From Verrucomicrobiota bacterium (GTDB lineage Bacteria; Verrucomicrobiota; Verrucomicrobiia; Limisphaerales; SIBE01), in contig JACPRI010000290.1 of NCBI GenBank assembly GCA_016190065.1, positions 1 to 32,977 of the forward strand: DNA of 32,977 nt. Reading direction: 5' to 3'. A program made the translations under genes and the position numbers. This document shows positions 9,947 to 18,491 of this stretch, one piece after another. The notes beneath the pieces are model-generated. The model searched no databases. It had not been told where the DNA came from and worked only from the letters and a program-made list of their open reading frames with translations. Each line of letters begins with the position of its first letter. The stretch's first letter is position 1.

Positions 9947-9971
9947 TCAACTCAAACTCCTCTCCACTGTC

Positions 9972-10025
9972 ATGAATGACCTCCGCTTCGCCTTCCGCCA
10001 ATTGCTGAAGAATCCCGGCTTCACC
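9972..10025 (+). pseudogene. 5' remnant of an ADOP permease gene
   Basis: MNDLRFAFRQLLKNPGFT, after which the frame leaves the permease family (VHPPQCRHPN...). Confidence 0.85.
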
Positions 10026-10218
10026 GTCCACCCTCCGCAGTGCCGCCACCCAAACCGGGTCCAGTTCTTAAATCGATCAAGTCTCGCTCGCCTCTGTTCT
10101 CTCGGTTTGCTCTTGTTCCCAACGATTTTTCTGCAACTGTCCGTTACGCAGCCGGGTATTCCAAGCTGACGGGGGACACCGTTCCCCGCGCAGAAAACCT
10201 AAAACGCTTGTGAATGCT

Positions 10219-10776
10219 ATGAAATACCCGGCTCGTTCCCTCCTCAGTTTGGCTGCCTTGTCCGTGCTGGTCAGCCTCAACACCTCGGCCCAGAACTCGC
10301 CTCCCGGATACGTTGATTTCGGGAAATTCTCCCCGCCCACGTCCGGCGAATTTGTCGAGGTCCACATCAAGAATAACCTGATCTCCATGGCCGCGCGCCT
10401 GGCGGAGAAAATCGAGCCCGACGTCGCACAGTTGCTTCGTGGCCTCCAACTCGTCCGCGTCAACGTCATTGGGCTGAACGACGACAATCACGCGGACGTC
10501 GAGAAACGCATCCAGACGATCCGCGGTGAGCTTGATGCCAAAGGCTGGGAGCGCATCGTGACCGTGCAAAAGAAGGGTGAGGACGTCAGCGTCTATCTCA
10601 AGACACGCGGCGAAGAAACCATCGAAGGTTTGGTGGTGACTGTCCTCGATGGAAAACGGGAAGCGGTGCTTGTGAACATCGTGGGCGACATCAAACCGGA
10701 GAAAGTCGCGGTCATAGGGGAGAAGCTCAACATCGATCCGCTCAAGAAAATCGGGCGCGAACTTGGCAAGAAGTGA
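10219..10776 (+). CDS. DUF4252-like exported protein
   Basis: Signal MKYPARSLLSLAALSVLVSLNTSAQ; VEVHIKNNLISMAARL..EPDVAQLLRGLQLVRVNVI; EEIEGLVV-like VTVLDGKREAVLVNIVGDI. Confidence 0.7.
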   Translation: MKYPARSLLSLAALSVLVSLNTSAQNSPPGYVDFGKFSPPTSGEFVEVHIKNNLISMAARLAEKIEPDVAQLLRGLQLVRVNVIGLNDDNHADVEKRIQTIRGELDAKGWERIVTVQKKGEDVSVYLKTRGEETIEGLVVTVLDGKREAVLVNIVGDIKPEKVAVIGEKLNIDPLKKIGRELGKK

Positions 10777-10820
10777 AATGCACTGCCATCGGTTGCTGCT
10801 GGCTGTAATCAAGGGGCGAT

Positions 10821-10913
10821 GAACCCACCCCTGCGCTCCTCCCAGGAAGGGAACTGAGCTAAGCACGCGCCAACCGATTCCCCTCCTGGGAGGGGCAAGG
10901 GGTGGGTTAGTTC
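10821..10913. repeat. Dispersed palindromic repeat (AACCCACCCCT...CCTCCCAGG family), copy 1
   Basis: AACCCACCCCTGCGCTCCTCCCAGGAAGGGAA (10822-10853) is nearly the reverse complement of TTCCCCTCCTGGGAGGGGCAAGGGGTGGGTT (10878-10908). Confidence 0.9.
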
Positions 10914-10945
10914 AACGGAATCCAGAACTCAACTCCAAGAACGTT

Positions 10946-11530
10946 ATGAAACCATCGGAAAGCCCTGCCAATCCACGTGGCCAAGTCTCGTCAGTAAAAC
11001 TCAGCATGGCAGCTTCTCTTTCGATCCTCTGCCTCGGTCTGACCGGATGCTTCGACGTTGGCAGTGAAACCCAAGCCCTTCGAGCCGGTCTGGTCAAATC
11101 CGCCGGCATTGAATTGGAGCCTGAGATCGAGATTGGCATCGGCGCGTTCACGTTCTATTTGGCGCAAGCTGGCCTTCGCTTTCTCGACCTCGATGAAGAG
11201 GCGCGAATCGCGCTGAACACGCTCCGCAGTGGCGACGTCGGGATTTATCACGTGCGTGGCCGCACCAAGACCTCCAACCACAGCAGAGTCCTCGCGTCCG
11301 CCGATAAAATCATGTCGGCCCGCGGCTGGGACCGAGTTGTCGGCGTCGTAAACCGCCACGAACTCGTCGCTGTTTATTCGCCGCAAGACTCGCTCTCGGC
11401 AACGGACGTCAGACTCAGCGTGGTCGTGCTGCAAGGAAACAAATTGGTCATTGTCTCCGCGCGAAGCAACGTCGAACCGCTCCTCGATCTGGCGCTCAAG
11501 CAGAGCCACCTGCTACAAAAGGTCCCTTGA
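10946..11530 (+). CDS. Putative lipoprotein, probable divergent paralogue of the upstream DUF4252-like gene
   Basis: Lipobox-like LSILCLGLTGC; ends VVVLQGNKLVIVSARSNVEPLLDLAL, same layout as 10219-10776. Confidence 0.65.
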   Translation: MKPSESPANPRGQVSSVKLSMAASLSILCLGLTGCFDVGSETQALRAGLVKSAGIELEPEIEIGIGAFTFYLAQAGLRFLDLDEEARIALNTLRSGDVGIYHVRGRTKTSNHSRVLASADKIMSARGWDRVVGVVNRHELVAVYSPQDSLSATDVRLSVVVLQGNKLVIVSARSNVEPLLDLALKQSHLLQKVP

Positions 11531-11949
11531 AGTCGAGAAATTGGCGGTCCAGAAGCCCGCGCCGGTTTTGTCTCTCTCCACCGTGCGTTTTCAATGGTGG
11601 GAGATGACCTACACGTTTCGGCAAGCGGGCATGGACGGATTTCCGGTGCATCTGGCCCGAGCGGGTTTCGATTACCGAGGTCTGCGCGCCGATTCGTTGG
11701 ACACGCGCGAGGAAATCGAGCAGTTCAGGGACGGCAAGCTGATTCGCGCGCCGAGGGACTTTGAGGCCGAAGACCAGCTCCTGCATGGCCTCGAACAATC
11801 TGCTGCCAGTGTTGATCAACTTGCTCCAAACGCCCGGCGAGGAATTCTCCCCCAAAAAACTGGAGAAGATGTCCGCCAAACGGGCGGTGCTCGTTCCGCT
11901 CGGCGACGGCCGTGTGCTGCCGTTTCCAGCCGGACGCCTTCAAGACGAT

Positions 11950-11998
11950 CCCGACCGGCGAGGCGCCGGTCGGGACACGCGAGGCGCGTGTGCTCCCC
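11950..11998. repeat. Dispersed hairpin repeat (GACCGGCG-AGG-CGCCGGTC family), copy A
   Basis: CCCGACCGGCG-AGG-CGCCGGTCGGG (11950-11974) followed by ACACGCG-AGG-CGCGTGT (11975-11991) and GCTCCCC; reverse complement matches 29761-29809. Confidence 0.88.
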
Positions 11999-12053
11999 AA
12001 GACCGGAGCTTATTAGTGTGGATTAGTGTCCATGTGTGGTTGAACAGTCGCCC

Positions 12054-12956
12054 TCACATCTTCCACGTAATCGAAGTCGTCTTGCCATCGCCTTCACGAT
12101 TTCCAGCGAAAGCCTTCAGGGTGAGAGCCGCGCCTTCCGAAGTGAATCGCGCATCGACCCATCCGACCGGCTCGCTGTCCGCGAAATTGTAGCCCACGGC
12201 CGGGAGATTCACCAGGTGCACGCCTTGCTGCTCGCTGAAGGCGTACTTGTGGGAGTGGCCGTAGAAAATGGCTTTCACTTTCTTGTGCGGACGAGTCAGC
12301 TCGAAGAGCCGTTCCGCGTCCATCAGGCTGCCATCGCCGTCATCCAGGGTGTGATGCACGAAGAGAACCGTGGGACGGCCATCGGACCTTTCCAGATACT
12401 GAGCCAGCCAATCGCGTTGCGCCTTCCCCAACAACCCTGCGACCCGGTTCACGTACATCAGCGAATCCAGCACCACGAACCGGATCCCAGGCCATTCGAT
12501 CACCAGCAAGTGCTTTTCCTTCACGGATTGGCTCTCTCGGGGCGGCTGAGGGAAAACTTTGAAAAAATTCTCGCGATCATCGTGGTTGCCCAAGCCAATG
12601 TAAACCGGCGCTTCCGCCGCGACCGGCGCGAGCAATTTCTTGAGCTCCACGTAGTCCTCCAGTTGGCCCGTCAAGCGCGCGGCGTCGCCATTGATGATCA
12701 CCGCTTTCGGGCGCGCCTGGATGACCTGCGGCGCGACGGTTCTCAAATTGGACCAGGGAAGAAACTTTCGATGCTCGCCGGCTTTGAAGTCGGCCGGGAT
12801 GTGAGTGTCCGAAAGCAGCGCCACTCGCAGCTCCTCGGGCTTGTCCGCACCCGCAAACAGCCGAGCCGGCGATGCGAACGCGACCGCCGTCAAAGCCTTC
12901 GCTGAGTGTCCGAGGAATTTTCTTCGATTCAATGCTTCGCAAAAGATTCCAGGCAT
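12054..12956 (-). CDS. Tat/Sec-exported calcineurin-like metallophosphoesterase
   Basis: NRRKFLGHSAKALTAVAFASPARLFA signal; LLSDTHI, INGDAA, GLGNHD, FVHHTLDD, FYGHSHKY motifs. Confidence 0.9.
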   Translation of the reverse strand: MPGIFCEALNRRKFLGHSAKALTAVAFASPARLFAGADKPEELRVALLSDTHIPADFKAGEHRKFLPWSNLRTVAPQVIQARPKAVIINGDAARLTGQLEDYVELKKLLAPVAAEAPVYIGLGNHDDRENFFKVFPQPPRESQSVKEKHLLVIEWPGIRFVVLDSLMYVNRVAGLLGKAQRDWLAQYLERSDGRPTVLFVHHTLDDGDGSLMDAERLFELTRPHKKVKAIFYGHSHKYAFSEQQGVHLVNLPAVGYNFADSEPVGWVDARFTSEGAALTLKAFAGNREGDGKTTSITWKM

Positions 12957-13224
12957 AGGGGTCCTTTCTCTGAATTCTGGCTTAAGACTTAGATCGGGCT
13001 CACCGGGGCAAACAAGCATATTTTTCGGGGTGCCGCCGGCTGCCGCGCCTGGTTACTGTTTGCCAAATCCGAACACGAGCTCACGTCGAATGAAGAGGGC
13101 TTTGGGGCGAATCATCTTGTCCACGCGTCTGCTCGCAGTTGGGTTCAGTCCCGGCTGCGCAACCGGAATGACATGAAACTTGTTCCGTACGGAACAGATT
13201 GACTGTGGTTTGCGGCTTGCACGT

Positions 13225-15339
13225 TTACGGTGAGCCGCCGCCGTTCAAAGTCTCCAGATAATCCGTAAAGCCGCGTTGAGTGGCCTCTGAAACGGTCTTA
13301 AGCCGACTCGACAATCCCGGACTCCGCAAATCGACACCCGCCTTGTGGATCAGGTTTGCCGCTTGCGCCGCTATGGTTTGGTCGTACGACGCGAGCGCAG
13401 GCAGCAATTTGCCAGGATCCGTGCCGTGCTGGTCGATCAGCTTCCGGGCGTAGGCTCTCGCCGACGTGAACTTGCCATCCCCATCCGCATCGATCCAGAT
13501 CGGGTTAGTCGCTCCGATGATCCGCGAGTTCCAAACGCGCGAACTGGGCTGATACGGGCGGGCAATGGCCCAGTAAGGGGCGCGGACTCCCGGACCGGAC
13601 GCAATCGCCACCAGATGGACGTCGTGCTTGGGCCGGGGAATGAGCCAGGTGATCCTGGCTTTGATTCCGTCCGCTTGCCGGCCCGGTCGCCTGGGCAGGC
13701 GTTCCGGGGCAGCAACCTTTTGTTCCCGAATTTTCACGCCGTTGGCGTATAGTTCGACTCGGTCCGCCGTGACCCAGGACGGGCCGAGCACGGTCGTTTC
13801 CACACGAATGCGACGCCCCAAACCGGTCGCGAGATCTCCGACGGCGAACTTTCGATCGACGGCCAACTGCGCGAGCAATCCCAGGTTGACCAGGACTCGG
13901 CCTTTCAGAAAACTCTCACAAGCCGCGTTAATCTCGATGCGGCTCGGATCGTGATCATCGCAAGCCACGTAGCTTCGTCCTTGGCCGACAATGTAACGGC
14001 TCACGTCGTGGCCGTCGCTCGAGCCGACGGCTGTGACACGGTAGCCGTAGTTCAAAAGCGCCATCCAATCGTGGAAACCGAGCATCAGATCGGACTGCAA
14101 CGCGGATGAGTTGCAGACCTCGATGGCGTCGAAGCCAAACTCGAAGCCGCGCTTGTTCTCGCCCGTCACGGCATTGAAATTCGTCGAAGCGAACGGCTGG
14201 AAATTGCTGTGGATGTTGCGCGGATGGTTCAGGATGACGACGCGGACGCCGGGCGTCGAGCGGATCGATTGCAACAATCGCGGCCAGTCCGCGATCTTAG
14301 GGTCGGGGACCTTGCTTCCAGCCGTGATCGGGAAATGGTTGAAGTGCCCCTTCGCCGTCGTGGTCTCGCAGCCGATGACCGGCGTGAAGAATTTTTGGAC
14401 GCCCATTCGTCTGGACGGCTCGGAAAAGTCCGCGAGATACTCGTGGTCTGTGGCAATCGGCAATTCGATCCCTTCGCCGGCCAAGGTGAGGACGCGTTCA
14501 TCCGTCGTCGCGTCACCATGCCGGCTGTAGGTGAAGGTGTGGACGTGCGTGTCGCTGCTGACCAACCCCGGAGTGGACACTTCGCGCCGAAGCTTCAGCT
14601 CGACACGGCGAGTCTCTCCGGCCCGAACGGAAACATTCGTCGTCGCCAGGCTGTATTCAAACCCGCGGGTGGCGTGGATTGCAATACGACCCGGCCGCGT
14701 GCCGACTCGCGCCCTGCCGTCCGGTGAGTAAACCACGCCGGGCCGTACCGCGAGTTTCTGTTCTTCGTTTGCAAAGAGCGGCACTAGCTCGCCGGCCTCA
14801 TTGACGATCGTGAGGCGGCACGGAAGCTCCTTCCGGCCTACGTCTTCCGTGACCTGGATTTCCAACCAGGCCTGCTCGATGGCCTCCCGGCGCGGCCGGG
14901 GATCCAGCTCGAACTTGCCCACGATGATGTCGTCATTCGCTTTGGGCGGCAGGATCGCCAGAACGTTTTCGCCGTCGCGCAAAGCTCCTGCGGGGATGGG
15001 CAAAGCGAAGATGAGTGGCGCTTCCATCAAGAACAAGCTGCCGATTTTTTTGCCGTTGAGTTCGAGGGCCCAGTCCAGCTTCACGTCGTCTTGGCGCAAG
15101 AAAAGAGTCGCTTCGCGTTCGTTGAGCTGGGCCGAGAAACGAAGCTGCAATGCGCGGCTGTCTGGAGTTTTGCCCTCGAAGTAATCCCACTCCGGCGCAC
15201 CGGCGGTTCCCAGATGGTAGGTTCTGCCATCAGCAATCCGGGCGCCTTCAGCGGCGTGCAAAACGAGGCCAAACAAGCAGGAGAAAAGGACGGTGAGAAG
15301 CAATGCCTCGGTCTTGGCTGCCGTCGCGCAGAGTTTCAA
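13225..15339 (-). CDS. CehA/McbA-like PHP-domain metallohydrolase, exported; start inferred as TTG
   Basis: GLVSSDTHVHTFTYSRHGD...LTLAGEGIELPIATDHEY..., NHPRN, GSSDGHD. The annotated ATG at 15699 reads through repeat DNA; TTG at 15339 gives MKLCATAAKTEALLLTVLFSCLFGLVLHA, a plausible signal peptide. Confidence 0.75.
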   Translation of the reverse strand: MKLCATAAKTEALLLTVLFSCLFGLVLHAAEGARIADGRTYHLGTAGAPEWDYFEGKTPDSRALQLRFSAQLNEREATLFLRQDDVKLDWALELNGKKIGSLFLMEAPLIFALPIPAGALRDGENVLAILPPKANDDIIVGKFELDPRPRREAIEQAWLEIQVTEDVGRKELPCRLTIVNEAGELVPLFANEEQKLAVRPGVVYSPDGRARVGTRPGRIAIHATRGFEYSLATTNVSVRAGETRRVELKLRREVSTPGLVSSDTHVHTFTYSRHGDATTDERVLTLAGEGIELPIATDHEYLADFSEPSRRMGVQKFFTPVIGCETTTAKGHFNHFPITAGSKVPDPKIADWPRLLQSIRSTPGVRVVILNHPRNIHSNFQPFASTNFNAVTGENKRGFEFGFDAIEVCNSSALQSDLMLGFHDWMALLNYGYRVTAVGSSDGHDVSRYIVGQGRSYVACDDHDPSRIEINAACESFLKGRVLVNLGLLAQLAVDRKFAVGDLATGLGRRIRVETTVLGPSWVTADRVELYANGVKIREQKVAAPERLPRRPGRQADGIKARITWLIPRPKHDVHLVAIASGPGVRAPYWAIARPYQPSSRVWNSRIIGATNPIWIDADGDGKFTSARAYARKLIDQHGTDPGKLLPALASYDQTIAAQAANLIHKAGVDLRSPGLSSRLKTVSEATQRGFTDYLETLNGGGSP

Positions 15340-15541
15340 TCGGCTGTATCGCCGACTTGCAGTCGGGATGTCACACAGGTCGGCATGCGGCGGATTGGAA
15401 ATCCGCCATCCAGCGCAGCGCGGCGAAGCCGCAACCGAAACGGAGCGCGGCTGTGGTCGAAGACCCAGCCGCAGCGCGGTGGAACTGCCAAGGTGCTGCG
15501 GCTGGTGCTTCGCACACAGCCGCGCTCCAAAGAATCGCCGC
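15326..15541 (-). repeat. Composite modular palindrome element, copy I
   Basis: Contains GCGCAGAGTT..CTGTATCGC linker, GGCGGATT-GGA-AATCCGCC hairpin (15389-15407) and a long hairpin with arms GGAGCGCGGCTGTG (15442-15455)/CACAGCCGCGCTCC (15515-15528). Confidence 0.85.
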
Positions 15542-15619
15542 AGCTTGCAACGATTGGGCGAGATACGGATAGAGTCCAACCCAGCGTTCTGATTGGAGAA
15601 AGCAGTTTGGCCACTCTTT

Positions 15620-15670
15620 ACAGAAGCTAACGAAGAGAACCAAGCCTTGGTTACCTTCGTTACCTTCTGT
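15620..15670. repeat. Hairpin-forming short-word repeat (AACGAAGGTAACCAAGG family)
   Basis: ACAGAAGCTAACGAAGAGAACCAA (15620-15643) pairs with TTGGTTACCTTCGTTACCTTCTGT (15647-15670), 21/24 complementary, loop GCC. Confidence 0.85.
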
Positions 15671-15806
15671 GAGGATTTAGGAAACTTTGCGACCAACATG
15701 TTCGTTCAGTATTCGGCTTGGCAGGCTGGCGCGGATTTGGGGCAGGCAAGATGCCGGCCTGCGCTTGGATTCGTTTTCATTGAGTCAAAGCGAAGTTAAG
15801 CGAACG

Positions 15807-16607
15807 TCAAGGACCACCAAGGACTTTGGCGGGCGAGTGATTCCCAACACCACCCGCTTGCGACGGCCGAAAACGTTCGCTGAGATACTCCGCCAGCGAA
15901 CGGATTTGTTCCTCGTCGAGCGGCCCCTCCGCGGCCTTTGAAAAAGCGGGCATGAGCGTGCCGGGTTTTCCGTTGCGCACCCAGGTCTCCCAATAGCTCC
16001 GATCCGTCGGTGTCTTCACCGCCGCCAAATCGGGAACCATTTCCGCGCGGTGCTTCGCTTCGTGGCAGATGGAGCACGCTGCCTTGTAGAGTTCGGCTCC
16101 TTTCTTGCCGACGGCGGGCTGAACGTGGCATTTCGCGCAATCCCCTTGGAACACCGCTTGTCGATCCGCTTGCGCGACCAGGATGCCAAACATCCGCTGC
16201 CGTTCCTCCGGGGTTGGATCGGGAATGTACACGTTGATCGCGACCTCGAACACGCCGCTCGACGTGACCACGCGTGTCATCTTGCTGAGAAGCCCCTGTT
16301 TGCCGCGCAAATCCACCTGGATCTCCATTTTGTCGGCGCCGCCCGGCGGCAAAATCCAGGGCGAGGCGGGCCTCTTCACCAAGGTGCAACCGCAAGTCGT
16401 GCTCACGCCATTGATTTCGACGTCTTTCCAGTGGGACGTGTTGGTAAGGTGGAATACGAAAACCGTGTTCGTCTGGCCGCGTTTCGCGTCGTAAAACTTG
16501 GAGGTCGCGTCCCAAACCAGCGCTTGCGAAAATCCTCGCTGATCCGCCAGGCCAGCAAGTGTGGCGGTCACGCACCCGAAACTCAGTTGCCACCAAAGTT
16601 TCCTCAT
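15807..16607 (-). CDS. Exported DUF1573-like + cytochrome c fusion protein
   Basis: Signal MRKLWWQLSFGCVTATLAGLA; FHLTNTSHWKDVEINGVSTTCGCTLVK (DUF1573-like); CAKCH and CSICH heme motifs with GTLMPAFS. Confidence 0.85.
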   Translation of the reverse strand: MRKLWWQLSFGCVTATLAGLADQRGFSQALVWDATSKFYDAKRGQTNTVFVFHLTNTSHWKDVEINGVSTTCGCTLVKRPASPWILPPGGADKMEIQVDLRGKQGLLSKMTRVVTSSGVFEVAINVYIPDPTPEERQRMFGILVAQADRQAVFQGDCAKCHVQPAVGKKGAELYKAACSICHEAKHRAEMVPDLAAVKTPTDRSYWETWVRNGKPGTLMPAFSKAAEGPLDEEQIRSLAEYLSERFRPSQAGGVGNHSPAKVLGGP

Positions 16608-16846
16608 TTCAAATCGAGAGAGCCTATACGTCAGGCCTCGCCGGTTGACGAGGAAGAAAATTCGATTCGCCCGTGGAAGTGGGTGGCGCAAATCAGTTTC
16701 AGAACAACTTCGCCGACTTACTTACTTAACTTATTAATGATGGACAAAGTCTGAAAGAAGGAGAACCTGCAACGAGCGGTCGAAAAGGTAGCCGCGGGCC
16801 TAAATGCCGCGCTCCGGATGAATCGGCGATGAGTGTCGTTGTAGTG

Positions 16847-18043
16847 TTAATCGAGTTTCCCCCTGAGCAACTTGACCCGTTCGGAAATTGACGCAGGCAG
16901 ATCTGGAAACCGCGCGATGTGTTCAAGGATTTGGGCCGCGCGGTCGTGGTTTCCGGCCAGCAAAGCCAGTTCAACCACGCCCAGGTGGCGCTCGAAATTT
17001 CCTGGTTCCACGCGACGCAGAATCTCGGCGCATCGCAGAGCGTCTCCGCACTCGCCCCGTCGCCGGCGCAGAATCATAAGCGCGTGCAAAGCGCGAACAT
17101 TGTGCGGGTAGAGATCGAGCGCCTTCTTCAGAAGGATCTCGTTCGGCACGGCCTGTGACGGGGAGCCGGCGGCGGCTTGATCAACAAGCCGATTGGACTC
17201 GGTGATATTCTCGTCCAATTCAACTTGTCCATCGCGCATGCTCCGGACCGAAAAACCGTCTTCCCGATAGAACCGTTCGTCATCGGATTGGAGAAGATGC
17301 CGAGGCCAGCGTTCCTCAAAGCCCCGCGTATCCGCCACCGGAATGGTTCCGGGCGCGCTTTGGGACAAAGTCACCGATCCGTGGTGCAGCACGGTGCTGA
17401 GCGGGTTGAAAACGATGCGCAGGCCCTGCTGGCGAACCTTCAGACACAGATCGACGTCCTCCAAACCGTAGGGCGCGAACATTCCTGCGGCAAAAAACGG
17501 GCCGCGCTTCACCAGCAGACAAGCCCCGAGCACCGCCTGGAAATCGCGCTCCTTGGTGACGCCGTGAAATCCGGCTTCCTCGCGATGATAAATGGGATAA
17601 AACGCATGCAGCGAGGCGTTGTACACATATCCGGCGTGATTGATCGTGTTGGACTGCGGATACACCAGTTTGGGCCCGACCACAGCCACATCCGGCGAAG
17701 CCGCGGCGATGAGCAAGTGCGCGAGCCAGTTTTGGAGAGGGATCGTGTCATTGTTCAAAAACAACAAGAGATCGCCGCGCGCGGCCTCGGCGCCCAGGTT
17801 GCAGGCCGTGGAGAAACCGGCATTGCGGCCGACGGAGATGACTCGCAACGAGATGTTCTGCTCTGTCGCTCGCAGGAGGAACTCCGCGGTGCCGTCCGTC
17901 GAACCGTTGTCCACCACAATCACCTCCACCCTCACATGAGGTGGCAGTGTCCCAAACACCGCGTTCAAACAGGCCTCCGTGAACGGGAGCTGGTTGAAGA
18001 CCGGAATGATAATCGAACACGTCATAGAGGAATCATCTGGCAA
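16847..18043 (-). CDS. Family 2 glycosyltransferase
   Basis: CSIIIPVFNQLPFTEACLNAVF; VIVVDNGSTDGTAEFL; NAGFSTACNLGAEAARGDLLLFLNNDT. Confidence 0.93.
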   Translation of the reverse strand: MPDDSSMTCSIIIPVFNQLPFTEACLNAVFGTLPPHVRVEVIVVDNGSTDGTAEFLLRATEQNISLRVISVGRNAGFSTACNLGAEAARGDLLLFLNNDTIPLQNWLAHLLIAAASPDVAVVGPKLVYPQSNTINHAGYVYNASLHAFYPIYHREEAGFHGVTKERDFQAVLGACLLVKRGPFFAAGMFAPYGLEDVDLCLKVRQQGLRIVFNPLSTVLHHGSVTLSQSAPGTIPVADTRGFEERWPRHLLQSDDERFYREDGFSVRSMRDGQVELDENITESNRLVDQAAAGSPSQAVPNEILLKKALDLYPHNVRALHALMILRRRRGECGDALRCAEILRRVEPGNFERHLGVVELALLAGNHDRAAQILEHIARFPDLPASISERVKLLRGKLD

Positions 18044-18180
18044 AACGCTTGCCCCGCCATGGCACGCTGACTAGAGTCCTTCCATTCAACTTAAAGCGCG
18101 CCGGCGGCTGGAATCGCGTAAGTCCTGAAACATTAAATCCAATTGTCTGCCGAAGGCGCAGCTCATTCGAGGACCGAATC

Positions 18181-18399
18181 GTGCATCAGATCAAAATCTT
18201 CAAAACGCTCGAAACCGACGTCGGCCTGTTGGAGAAACAAGTGAACGCCTGGCTGGCCGAATCCAAAGTTCGGGTCATTAATATGTTTGGCAACATCGCC
18301 CCGCAAAGTCCGCCGCCCGAGGAGAGCGCGCCCGCGATTTCAAAGAGCCCGCATCCCCCGTCGGATGTTTTCCTGGTGGTGCTCTACGAGCAACCTTGA
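18181..18399 (+). CDS. Small conserved-looking protein of unknown function (about 72 aa, GTG start)
   Basis: In-frame GTG at 18181; MHQIKIFKTLETDVGLLEKQVNAWLAESKVRVINMFGNIAPQS...SDVFLVVLYEQP has protein-like composition. Confidence 0.6.
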   Translation: MHQIKIFKTLETDVGLLEKQVNAWLAESKVRVINMFGNIAPQSPPPEESAPAISKSPHPPSDVFLVVLYEQP

Positions 18400-18491
18400 G
18401 GAGGCGATCCGTTGAACCCGCGGATCGACGCGGTCCTTTTTTCACAGGAGGCGACGGAGAGAACAGAGTTGTCATGGTTGGAATTCCTGGT

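Noticed and set aside
12036-12905. 289-aa + ORF
   Set aside because: Antisense to the metallophosphoesterase.
15091-15630. 179-aa + ORF and nested ORFs
   Set aside because: Translation of the palindrome repeat and antisense CehA N-terminus.
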